Assembly: GCF_001659605.2 (NCBI RefSeq)
Contig: NC_035168.2
Span: 1,458,912 to 1,522,911 of the forward strand
Length of the DNA stretch: 64,000 nt
Reading direction: 5' to 3'
From: Manihot esculenta
Taxonomy: Eukaryota; Streptophyta; Magnoliopsida; Malpighiales; Euphorbiaceae
The notes under the pieces were generated by a model. That model did not search any database and was not told the DNA's origin. It saw only the letters and a program-made list of their open reading frames with translations. Both the position numbers and the translations under genes were made by a program. Of this stretch, positions 1 through 10,989 are shown piece after piece (position 1 is the first letter of the stretch; each line of letters starts with the position of its first letter).

Positions 1-471
1 CTCAAAGATATCTCCATTAGAATAAACTTGATATCCTAATCCATGTTTGAGATTCAATTTCCATCTTCCTTTATACGTTAAATTATTGGAACCAATATAG
101 GTCCCTGTACCATGCATATAACCACCTGAAAATTCACCCTCATAAGCAGCTCCAGAAGGCCACTGAACCTTTCCATTTCCATGCCTCATCCCTCGTCTCC
201 ATTCCCCCTCATAAATGCAGCCATCTGACCAAACATACTTCCCGCTGCCCTCAGGTACATTACCAAGCAACGACCCAGAATACGATTCCCCGTTGGGAAG
301 AATGAGCTCCCCAACTCTAAAGGAAGCAGCTTCAGAAGAAGCATGGGTAGCTTCACCATTGATCGGTATGGATAAATGGTCTCTATCAGAGATGATGTCA
401 ACAGATTTTGTTCTATCCACAGAAGTTAGTATCCTTTCAACATTATCAGCAATGGCCACAGGACCAGACAT
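1..471 (-). CDS. MORN-repeat phosphatidylinositol 4-phosphate 5-kinase, N-terminal part (runs off the window)
   Basis: Reading leftward from the ATG at 471, the frame stays open to base 1 (157 codons). The protein starts MSGPVAIADNVERI, has a Ser/Thr-rich lead of about 55 residues, then four MORN repeats of about 23 residues (YSGSLLGNVPEGSGKYVWSDG-type, with conserved YEG/GxG positions). MORN repeats ahead of a lipid kinase domain are the usual layout of plant type-B PIP5Ks, which make PI(4,5)P2 at the plasma membrane; the MORN part aids membrane binding and regulation. The kinase domain itself lies outside the window, so the kinase assignment rests on the resemblance of this N-terminus to PIP5K9-like proteins. 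Another MORN protein is possible. The ATG sits in the exon that begins at 615, after a 5'UTR intron. Confidence 0.72.
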   Translation of the reverse strand, partial: MSGPVAIADNVERILTSVDRTKSVDIISDRDHLSIPINGEATHASSEAASFRVGELILPNGESYSGSLLGNVPEGSGKYVWSDGCIYEGEWRRGMRHGNGKVQWPSGAAYEGEFSGGYMHGTGTYIGSNNLTYKGRWKLNLKHGLGYQVYSNGDIFE

Positions 472-1690
472 GCATAATGCCCAAAGGTTACGTCACAGTT
501 CTTCACAATATTACAAGTGAATAAAACTTCTGATGTGCTATACAACAATCTTAAATGCCATAGGATGATCTTATGATGAGATTGTGATGATAGCTTTAAT
601 CTCCTTGTCCTTTGACTGCACAAAGAAAAGAATATGAAGCTTATCATTGACAGAAGAACAATTAATTCCAATACCATTAGAAGAATAGTTATAAGCCCTT
701 AAGAAACAAAAGCAGCACGCTTCAGAAAAGATACATAAACGTAAAAGAACAGATACACAAAAGATATCAATAGAAAGAGGAGCAAGGACGTGCCTATGTA
801 ATTAACAGTATCCACGCTATTTGCAGGCAAAAGTAATAGTAAAAATTAGACTCCACCATCAAAAACTAGATAGTAAATACATAAATCAATGAATAAAACT
901 ATGATCAAGGAACAAGGAGAACTCATCATATGAAATTCCATTAACAATACGAAGAATAAAAAAAAGATTTTTCTAAGTGAATAAAAAAAACATAATAACA
1001 AGGACACTCTGTCCCAATGATTTCATTCCCTTCTTTCCAGCAAAAGAAAGGGAAAAAAAGAAAAGAAAAATTGAATTAAATGGATCCAAATATGTGCCTA
1101 ATTTTGATAGAATATGCAGGAGCTTTGGTTTAAATCATCAAAACTTTTTATCATTTTGACTAATTTTCCTTGCTTCAAGTACCTATTACTAAAATGTTAA
1201 TTCTAAATCCAGTCACCGAGCAAAAACCACAACATCTCCGCTACAGAAGACATTAGAAATCAATTTACTCAAATCACAAGAAGAAAACAAACAACAAATC
1301 CAATCACAAATCAGTTCTTCCTTGCTAAGAAAGAAACACGCACCAAAAAAGGCTGACAGAGGAAGCAAGATCTATACAAACTGACACTAAAAGGCTTGCA
1401 ATACCAATTAAACTGAAGAAAAACAAGAATACTAGAGTACCTTCAAAGGTGAATGGATCAAAGAATCAAGTTTAGGTAAGGAGTAGTTGTTAGGCACAGA
1501 GCGCGTCTCCTGAAATTCTCCACTTTATTCAAAAACTTTCCACTTTCTGCTCAGCTGTTTGCATCTGTTCTCACTAAGCTTTTCGAAGATCAATCTTTTG
1601 GATGTGACGAATGTGGATCGAATCCCAAAGCTAAAAGCTGAAACCCAACCCAATAGCTGCTGTGCTTTCTTCTCACACTGGGTCTCTGCC
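472..1690 (-). other. 5' leader of the MORN/PIP5K gene with a leader intron
   Basis: Non-coding first exon from about 1690 to 1441, ending GAAG before a GTACTC donor (GT at 1440-1439). The intron, 616-1440 (825 nt), ends in a pyrimidine tract plus GCAG, and the coding exon begins at 615. The transcription start is a guess from the TATA box at 1723-1730. A long leader intron is common in plant signalling genes and often raises expression; that is family knowledge, not seen here. Confidence 0.5.
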
Positions 1691-1722
1691 TAAAATAACC
1701 AAAGACTGCTCATTTTCACCGC

Positions 1723-1730
1723 TATTTATA
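1723..1730 (-). promoter_or_regulatory. TATA box of the MORN/PIP5K gene
   Basis: The minus strand reads TATAAATA within a GC-containing context just upstream of the CT-rich leader. It lies about 280 bp before the donor of the leader intron. Confidence 0.5.
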
Positions 1731-1739
1731 TATGGCGTT

Positions 1740-4700
1740 TCCCTAAAATGACGTTCATACCCCTGAATAGAGTTAATTTTTATCTTTACAGTCTGTGGTC
1801 ATAATTAAGGATATTGTCTTAACTCTTACTTAATTTAATAATCCTCTTACTGATTCTGTGTTGCACAAATACGACGTGCCGTTTTAAATCAGTGGTTCAT
1901 GTTTGACCTGGAGTTGTTTTGTGCTGGATAGTGACCAATGGGCCCCACTATTTTAAATAATAGGTGTAATAATAATTAATAAATAATAAAGAAAATCGTA
2001 AAAGGGACATCATTTTTTGGGTTGACGCGTTAGTGATGAGGCATGGCAGCATAAACCTGCTTTAGTACTACGCCACACTTTTCAAAACATTTTTTTATCA
2101 CTTGCGGGGTCCATTTCATTAGACATTGCCCTCAGGTCGGCCTGATTAAATTTTATTGGCCTAAAATTTGTAGAATATAATGTAGTTTCTAATAAATTTA
2201 TAATTAAAAGTTATTACCAATATTTATGTAGTTGATTTAAATTTTATGTATTAAATATTTATTGTTAGAATTTATTTATATAAATAAATAATAAATTAAA
2301 ATAAACTATATATTTTAAAAATAGTATTTATAAAAATAAAAAAATATTTAAATTTAATTAAATTCAAAATACATGCAAGTGATTTTCTATAATTATTATA
2401 TTTAGAATGGAAGAATAAGTAACACTTAACTTAAAAGTTTATTTAAAAAAATTAAATATCAGTTATGATTGTATTATGATTTTTTGAATTCTTTGCATAC
2501 ATATTAATTTTTTTAAAAGAAGCTAAATTTTAAAATATATATTACTAGTTTAAATATATTTTATAATATTATTAATTAAAATTAATGGAATTGATTTTAA
2601 TTCATTTCACTAATTTAAAATGAATTTTTAGTCTAATGTGGGACTGATTCAGATTCAGACTTTTTTGTTGGATATATGTTGCCATCTTAAAGGTTATCTA
2701 GTTTTGATTAAAAAGTAGCGTAATATACAGTATAGTCTCTGATAAAATTTATAATTTAATTTATATTTATTTCATAATAAATAATTTTATTTTTTATTTT
2801 TTATTTAATTAATAAAATAATTTTTATTTTAATTATATTATTAATCAATTATTAATTAAAAAATTAATTTAAATTAAAGAGATTAAATTGTTATAACTAT
2901 AAAAACTAAATTTTTATAAATATTTAAATTTAAAATGATTAAATTGTTATAAAAAATAAAATTTAAAAATTAAATTATTGTAGTTTAACGGTTAATTTTA
3001 ATAAAATGATTATTTTATTAATAAAATAAAATTTTAAAAGTTATATTATTTATTATTAAAATAATAAAAATTAAATTATAAATTTTGCTGTATCATAAAT
3101 TATCCTAAAAATTATTATTGAATTGAGTTATTGAGATTGAGGCAGGATTTTTTTCTTTTATTTCGCTTTGATTTTAATTTAATTGCAGTGCAATTTAAAG
3201 AAATTTTAAAAAAATATTTCTTTTATTAAAAAGAGTAATTTAATTTCAAATCAATTTAAATAAAATGAAAATAATTTCAATATCTTAAATAAAAAACCCT
3301 ATACATGGACCGACCAACATTTAATTAAGCAAAAACATGGATTTAGACATGCAAAAACAAAATTTGGTTAATGATGGTGTGGGTCCATTAAGCATGAGAT
3401 TGTATTGTAGTGTGCTTAAATCATGAAATTAATTAATTAATTATATAGTATAATGATGGGTTAAAATTAAGAGCATGATTAGCTACTCATTAAATGTTAA
3501 TGGTGTTGTTTAATGTTGTGGTTAACAGATTAATTAAGTGGATAATGAGACAATTGTATCCTATCCTCATCAACAGTAATAGTTTTGTCTTTATTTTAAG
3601 AGGGACCAATCATTTACCATTGGCTGCTACAACTATTCTATTATATGGTAATTTGTTTTTTTCTTTTTTATTAATTACTGAATATTTATATGAGTCTGAC
3701 TTATAAAAGGAGATCCAACGGTATGTTCAGATGATGATGACATTTAGAGTAGAGATGCAATTTAATAGATTCATCGTTAATTTATAATCGATTCTATTAA
3801 ATTTTTGTATTTAATCTTACGAAAGAAAATCTGTTAAATTAAAAAAAAACAAAAAAACCATCGAAAATATTTTTAATAGAGACCCTTCAATATTTAAGTT
3901 ACATACAAAATTATCTGAAATTTATTAATATAAATTTTTTTTTAAAGAGTATATTTTAAAAGTTCTTTTATGAGTACATGAAAGAGGGAGAAAGATTATA
4001 GAGGGAGATTAATAGAGAGAAATGAACCCATATGAGATGAGAGAGCTCAAGAGAAAGAGAAGAGAAATAGAGCTAGTTTAGAAAAAGAAATTACTTCCGG
4101 AGGGATTAAGCCTTTTATAGGTTAGATCAGTGATATATAATGGAGAGTTATTATGATGACATTTAATGTCAAGTCCCATCAAATTTGGCGTGGACAATAT
4201 TTGATAAGTATGTTACGCGACTCATAAATAATTGGTAGATTTAACTCACACTTTATTTGCCATGCACTTCGCATTAGTCCATCTTTCCGCATGCTAGTTC
4301 AATGCCTCTGAGAGAGTTAGAGGGATCGATTATTGTGTGGAAAGTTAATGCTTTCACTTTGATTTTATTAGATATTGCTTGGTTTATATAACTTTTATTG
4401 AGACCGATAGTTTTCGAATGTCAATATCCGTGTGATATGAACATTGAAAAGATTGGTCTGTTTATTCCCGATATTAAAGGAATTGAAAGTGCTAATGATC
4501 TGATTTTTATATTTTATAAGTCGAATTTATATTTCTTTCAAATCACGTGTATACATATTTTAATTTTAATATACTTTTTTATATGTTATTTGGTATATGA
4601 AATTGAACTCTTACAAAATTTTCACTTAAAAATGAACGGTTAAATTTCATTTTCAGTAGGACAATTTAGTGGGTGTTGGAATTTTTTTTTAATAAACGAA

Positions 4701-5239
4701 AAGGTAGGGGGTCTCAGCTGTCCAAATTTAAAGTGTTATACTAGATGCCATTAATTAATATCAATATTCCACCTAATTACATTAATTAATGATCAGATAA
4801 TTAGAATATATTATCTATTTCAAAATATAATAAAAGCTGAATGAATCAACAAGAAGTTGGTTAGTAGTACACAACTGATTTCTATATAAATTTATTATGA
4901 ATTAGTTCCGTCTTTTTACGCAAGTAGAAATACTACTAGGCTCAGGCTGAATAAAAAATTATACATATTTTTTTAAAATATTTATTAAATGAAAATAACT
5001 ATACATATTTTTTAAATATTTATAGAATTTTGAGTTTTTTATTAGAATTAAAAAAGTAGTAATGAATAGTCATCCATATACTGCTAAAAGGGACTACCAA
5101 GCAGCAGCTAGTTTAGTGTATATTTGTGTACGTGGAGAGAAAATAAGTTGATCACTAAACCCAAGTTATACAGAGCCTTATTTTAAATGATGTTGCACGT
5201 TTGGTCACTTGAGAAAAAGGAGCTATCCGTAAATTATTA
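1740..5239. other. AT-rich intergenic DNA, no gene seen
   Basis: Mostly A/T homopolymer-rich sequence. Short frames such as 3494-3706 and 4398-4643 have no recognisable protein content and AT-driven codon use. The part from about 4690 is one half of a degenerate local duplication listed separately. Confidence 0.6.
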
Positions 5240-5256
5240 ATTGTTTATGGATTATT

Positions 5257-5343
5257 TTTTTTAAAATAGGAGTTGAGGGAGTCGAATCGTAGACCTTTCA
5301 AGGCTACAGGATGCACTTTCCACCAGGCTAAGTCTTGGAGTGC
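5257..5343 (-). mobile_element. Short SINE (tRNA-derived head) flanked by a 17-bp target duplication
   Basis: The 17-bp sequence ATTGTTTATGGATTATT occurs at 5240-5256 and again at 5344-5360 with no mismatch. Between them the minus strand has a tRNA-like head: an A-box-like TAGCCTGGTGG, a B-box-like GATTCGACTC about 40 nt later, and an A-rich 3' tail (TTTTAAAAAAAA) next to the duplication. Pol III boxes, an A-rich tail and a long target duplication are the marks of a SINE mobilised by LINE machinery. At 87 bp it is short, so the body is reduced or lost. Confidence 0.8.
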
Positions 5344-5772
5344 ATTGTTTATGGATTATTAAATTATCAATTATTTATTGAAGAAATTCGATAGTTGTTG
5401 TAGTGAAATAAGCTTTGGAATTCATTTGATGTGGGGAACATAGTGGGGTTTGTGAATCCATTTTATATGGGTGGATAAAGTCTTAGCTGTCCAAATTTAA
5501 AGTGTGCTAATAGATACACTTAATTAGTGTTAATATTTAATCTAATAATATTGATTAGCAAAATCACATAATTAGAAATATATTATCTACTACAAAGCAT
5601 AATTATATAATGAGATTAAATGAAGATTTAAACCCTAAACAATTCTCCAACCTTCTTAATTAACAAATCACCTCAAATTTTAATGCATCAAAGCTTCCTA
5701 TGTGCATGCCATTTGGAACCCTTCAGCATATTCTTTTTTATTAAAAAAAATACTAATTAATTTATATAATAT

Positions 5773-6105
5773 GATAAAATTTATTAATTAGTCATTTAAT
5801 TTTTAAAAAATATAATTAAATATTCTAAATGTTTTAAAAAATTTACTAGTTAATCTCTCCGTTAATTTTTTTGTTAAATATTTTATTATTTAATCCTATA
5901 ATTTTGAAAAACTTATTAGTTGATTTTTTAAATTTTAAAAAAATTTACTAATTAGTCTCTCCGTATCAGCTGTATTTTAAACTTTTTTGTAATACATAAC
6001 TGTTAAAACTAACGGAGAGATTAATTAATAGACTTTTTAAAACGTTAGAAATATTTTAACGTATCTTTTAAAATTGAGAGATCAATCAGTGAATTTTTTC
6101 GTATC
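5773..6105. mobile_element. Foldback / MITE-like element with arms of about 110 bp
   Basis: The left arm (about 5773-5885) and the reverse complement of the right arm (about 5995-6105) share AATCTCTCCGTTA and aligned AT-rich stretches over most of their length. The centre (about 5908-5970) repeats part of the left arm in direct orientation, including TTTACTAATTAGTCTCTCCG. No ORF is present. Non-autonomous foldback elements of this kind are common in plant intergenic DNA; the superfamily cannot be set because termini and target duplication are unclear. Confidence 0.55.
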
Positions 6106-6440
6106 AGAGGAATTAAATAGTAATTTATCTAAAAGAATAGAATAATTCACGCTTAATTATATAAATTCAATTGATTTTTTTGAATTTTTTTTTTTCTAAG
6201 TGTTATGTACCTACAAATAGTGGTAGGTATATATATGTAGAGAAAGTGATGGATATACTGGTGAGAAGAGAAGAGACCACCAAGGCAGTACACCCACTTT
6301 GCTGTATGCACGTTGAAGCCAAATAAGTTGATCACCAAACCTAACATGGAGGACTTTTTAAAAAAAAAAGTTTAAAAAATGGTGTTGCACGTTTGGATGT
6401 CAATAATTTATTTGGTCTGTTGTGAAAAAGGAGCTCTCTA

Positions 6441-7749
6441 GTAACGTACTCATACAAAATGGTTCATAACCCAAATGTGTCAAAATTAAAATTTTATAAT
6501 AAAAAGGTGCATAACTCAGCGTTTAGACGAAAGGGATTATATGGTTAAATATTAAAAATTAATAATAAAATAATTAAAATACTTTATCTAAAAATTAGAA
6601 ATGAACTATTCGGCCAAACTATGTACATAGAAGAGTATAATAGGTAGAATATTCGGAAAAATCTATTTAAACTCAATCCCATTTAATACATATTCAACAT
6701 CTCAACTCTTCTAAATTTAATTAATGATTATTTAAAATTTTCAAATAAAATCTCAAATTGAATTATTATTAAAACTCTCGAATAATCAATTCATCCAAAT
6801 TAAGTCTTCATTTATTTTTACTATTAAAAATATGTAAATGTCTTTTTTACTTTTTTAAATGAATAAATTATACTTAAATTTTTAAATTCTAATATAATTA
6901 ATAAATCAATTTCTATATTTTTAAAAATATATATTTAAATATTTAAAAGAATATTTAAATCTTCGTTAACTTATGTATATAATATCTTATTTAACTAATT
7001 TTTAACACTTTTTATTATTTTATTTTTATATACATATTAAAAAAAATAATTTTTTATTAATTTTAAAATATTAAATTTTATTAAATATTAAAAAATATTT
7101 TAAAAATTATATAAAATTAAATAGAGTATAATAGTTAATTTATATATAAAAAATAAATGATAATTTAAAAAAAATTATACTATGAAGGGAATACATTGTT
7201 TTTCATTTTACCAAGTATATGTTATTTAAAATCCATGAAGAGCAAATCATACAAAACAGAAACCGATTTCAAATTTCAGAATTAATATATACGTATCTTA
7301 CCATCACATCCAGTGAGCCTGGGTAATTATTACAGCTTTTAATGTTACCACTTTGTTTTTCCTTTTTTTGGTTCGAATGATGAGCACTTTGTTGAATGAT
7401 TATCTGCAATATGCACATGGGAACGTGGTAAAATTGGCTGGTATAGATTTTTGAGTGGGACAACCGACAATAGCCATCCCAACTTCCGCTTTCTTCTTTG
7501 CTATTGATCCAAACTCCAAACACAAATCATGAAAGGCTACCCTTTCATGTTTATTTTTTAGATTAATTTATATATGATTATAAAAAATATTTAAAATTGT
7601 TTTATGTTCTACATTTATTACAATAGTAAGGAATCAAGTCAATGGAACATGTTTAAATAAACTAAATCAAGTGGACTAATAATAATCTTTTCTAATTTGT
7701 ACGTACTTAATTTCTCATTGGCAAATTGGTTATTAGAGTTCTTGTATAG
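6441..7749. other. AT-rich intergenic DNA, no gene seen
   Basis: No conserved coding signal. The 84-codon minus frame at 7269-7523 has no recognisable motif and no upstream promoter-like context. Confidence 0.5.
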
Positions 7750-8111
7750 AGATAACCGCTGAGTTTCACTACTCCGATATAAGGTCTAACTCATGATAGC
7801 GGTCGGGCCCCTTTAACAAGCCGGCTTGGACCACCCAACCTTGAGGTCGGACCTCCCGTGAGTTTCAGCCCTTTCAACACTAAACTCGGCTCTGGAACGT
7901 GACAGGAGAAAGGACAACGTGACAGGAAAAAGGACAGCAGGTCCAGTCATCTCGCAGTCTTGTCTACACGCGCGCCGAGAAAATTAAATGGCCGTCTGGC
8001 GTAGAGAGGACATCTAACGGTTCCGTACGTACGGGCCTGTATGACAGAGATAGATGACACTATAGCTGAGGGGCCGTTAAACCCTATTTCTCTTTGGATC
8101 TCAGATCATCA
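7750..8111 (+). mobile_element. Solo LTR related to the Tat element (no target duplication visible)
   Basis: A GC-richer island in AT-rich DNA. Its start, AGATAACCGCTGA, matches the 5' end of the LTR at 54800 (TGATGACCGCTGA). Its end, AACCCTATTTCTCTTTGG followed by ATCTCAGATCATCA, matches the LTR end at 55293. It is about 362 bp against 494 bp for the intact LTR, so the middle differs. The 5-bp flanks (TATAG and AGATC) do not match and the first base is A instead of T, so it may descend from recombination between elements or have lost its edge. Confidence 0.7.
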
Positions 8112-10148
8112 AGATCCAAGGTTAATTCTCGATTAGAAATCAAATAAGGACTCATCATTACCTTTATTCACACTAAATTTTATGATTAATTTTATATTTT
8201 TTTAAAATATTTAAGTTCATAAAACTGTGCTGCTAAAAATTAATTTTACGTGCCAAAAAAGCTTCCTTTGTACTGTAAAAATAGATTTAAAAGCATTTAA
8301 TTTAATTGTTGAAGGCACTTAATAGCTAATAAGTATTCAAAAAGTTAAACTAAATATTCAGTCAAGTTTGAAAAAATAAATTAATAGCTAATAAAAATTG
8401 ATATAAGATTTATCAATTGTATTTTAGATCAAATTTATAATTACAATTATTTTTATTAATTAATATCTGGTTTAATTTTATTTTTTTAAAATCATATTAC
8501 ACTTTTAAAATTTATTAATTTTAATTTTTTCAAATTAAATTTTTATATAATAAATTATTTAAAATTACAAAACATTATAAATATAATTAAATTAGTAATA
8601 ATATTTTTTTTAAAACTTATAATATTTTACTATTATATTAAAACGTTTTGTATATGTGAAAAATAATTATACTTTAAAATTATATTTTTAATTATTATAT
8701 ATTGTATAATAAATTAATATTTATATTTATTTTATTAATATAATATATTATAGTTTTATAATATTTTACTATTATATTGAAACGTTTTGTATATGTATGG
8801 AGGATAATTATATTTTAAAAATTTATTTTTAATTATTATATATTATATAATAAATTAATATTTATATTTATTTTATTAATAAAATATATTATTATATACT
8901 CTTATCAGTATAACAATTACATATAATTTATTAAATACTTAAATTATATCAATTATAATTAATTATCAGCTACCACTCACAATGAGTTAATATAATTAAT
9001 TATCAACTACCAATCACAATGAACTCTATACTACCCATCAGTAATAACTATTAATTATATTCAACCGTTATATTAAAAAAAATTATTTTTTTATTTATCT
9101 CAAATTATAAGCAATTTTATTTCTTTAGATAGCAATTTACTAATTAACTTCCTAATATACTCTTATTTGATATGATTTGAAAAATAAAAAATATTTATTT
9201 CAATAAATAAAGTATATTCATATATTTTTTAAAAATATTTTTTAATTTCATGTAAAAAACATAGACTTATTTTTTTTTGGTAGACCTAAGTATCTATAAG
9301 TCTATTATTAAATGGAAATTAAATTATATAAAGAGTAAAAATTATTTTAATGTTCACTTAAAAAAATATATATATTTTACACTCATCCAATTATCGATGA
9401 TAAAAAAATAGACTTATTTTAATAGAATAAATAAAGTATCCTATTTTATATAAAAAAAATCTAGTGTAATAAATTATATATAAATATAAAATAATTAGAA
9501 GGGTAGGAAGATATTCTCTCCTTCATTAATGTAGACTAAAGTATTGTCATTATCAAACAAATAAATAAAAGCTATAAATGAACCATACATGTAGTATGGT
9601 CGGTAAATAAATAAATTATTTTATAACCAAAGTTGGCTAAAGCATCTTGTCCCTTTCGACTTCTCCATTCACAACATGATATCTGCAACTTGCCCTATGC
9701 CGGCAACCGCCCATTTCCACCGCCGATTACTATATTTATATACTTCCTATTATTGTCTTTATCATAATTTTCCAAGACCATTTATTAATTTATATTCCAT
9801 GGTAGTGCTGTGTAGATGATCTCACCTCAGAAAATATCATCGATCACTAGCTTCCTTTCACTTTCGTTGGCCCACCACCTAGAGTAGCTATTTCTTTCTG
9901 TGGCACTGTTTGTAAGTTTCATTGTCGTTTGGCATTTACAGAGAATGCAAAAGTTGCTATTTTTATAAATGGATCCTTTGTGGGTATCCTTGGATGTCAA
10001 ACAATTTTTAATTTATGTTCATTATTTTTTAATATTAGGGTGGGAGACCAAAATGGCAAATGAATATAAGTCTATTTTTGTTTTTGTCATTTTGTTGTGG
10101 TAAAGGTGAGTTAATGCCTGACCTGCCTGTGGCAGTTTACGTAATAGC
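8112..10148. other. AT-rich intergenic DNA, no gene seen
   Basis: Contains an internal AT-rich repeat: a segment near 8620-8755 reappears near 8755-8890 (AAACGTTTTGTATATGT and following bases). The less AT-biased stretch at about 9640-9910 has no ORF that I recognise. Confidence 0.5.
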
Positions 10149-10156
10149 ATATCGCT

Positions 10157-10310
10157 CAGTGGCGGAATCAGGAGTTTCTCTTTGGTAGGACACCGGCCGT
10201 GTCGCTGCGGCACCATCGGCTACGCCGCTGCAGCACCTTCATGCCCTTCAAAACATTTTCCGATTGCCGGTACGGCACGTGTGCCTTGCCGTAACTTCCC
10301 TCCGCCCCTG
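10157..10310. mobile_element. 154-bp hAT-type MITE with 8-bp target duplication
   Basis: It begins CAGTGGCGGAATCAGGAG and ends so that its reverse complement reads CAGGGGCGGAGGGAAG, giving imperfect terminal inverted repeats of the CAGNGGCGGA type typical of plant hAT elements. The flanks are ATATCGCT (10149-10156) and ATATCGCC (10311-10318), an 8-bp target duplication with one change, which is the hAT length. The interior is GC-rich, unlike its surroundings, and non-coding. Confidence 0.8.
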
Positions 10311-10318
10311 ATATCGCC

Positions 10319-10989
10319 CGCGGAACCAAGTCATTACTAGCAAGAAGTGTTTTCTCAATAACACGCTCAATAATCCATCATGATTCATAAGTGGGCTTTA
10401 TTGCTCTAATGATATATGTTTTTTTTATAATAATCAAGAATTTAATGAATTTCTATTTGACTTAATTAATTAAACCTTATGATAAGGACCTCCACGTTTA
10501 TTTATTACATGGTTTTGTTTTTTTTTAATATATTTTTACTTTATTTTTTAACATAAACATGACATAATGTTATTTTTTAAAAATTAATTTAATTAATAAA
10601 TTTATAAGGTTGAGTGTTTATATGCATATGCTGCCACTCAAAGAAATAGTCAAAATATTTCCTTTATATATTTCATCTGTTGGCAATCCAATAAAAGCTG
10701 ACCCTTATAAGCATATGGTTCTTTTAAATCGTTTAATAATTATTTTATTTTATTTTTTCTAGGTTATCTATGTATAAATTTATTAGGGCTTGTTATTTTA
10801 TATAAAACGCTTATAAAAATTCTTCATCAGACCAAGTCTATATAAATTTAAAATATAAATATATGTTATTTTTATATAAATTTACGAAATAGTAGAAGGG
10901 AAAATTTAAAAGGAGAGCTGATGAAAACATAAGAAAATCATCAACTACTAAACATTCTTTTAGGTTGCCCATTATTTCTTGGTTATGAT
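10319..10989. other. Intergenic DNA 3' of the expansin gene
   Basis: AT-rich, no coding signal. It must hold the 3' end of the expansin transcript, but no single poly(A) signal stands out. Confidence 0.4.

Larger units (their letters stand above)
4690..6440. repeat. Degenerate local direct duplication (about 4690-5235 and 5465-6440)
   Basis: Two blocks share ordered segments. CAGCTGTCCAAATTTAAAGTG-type sequence recurs at about 4716 and 5489, both followed by an AATTAGAA.ATATTATCTA segment. Then AATAAGTTGATCAC.AAACC recurs at about 5141 and 6323, followed in both by GTTGCACGTTTGG and GAAAAAGGAGCT. The order is conserved but spacing differs, because the second block holds a foldback element and the first holds the SINE. 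It is an old duplication, not a known repeat family. Confidence 0.55.

Noticed and set aside
5262..5343. Functional tRNA gene on the minus strand
   Set aside because: A- and B-box-like motifs are present but no full cloverleaf or anticodon arm could be drawn, and the flanking 17-bp target duplication points to a SINE.
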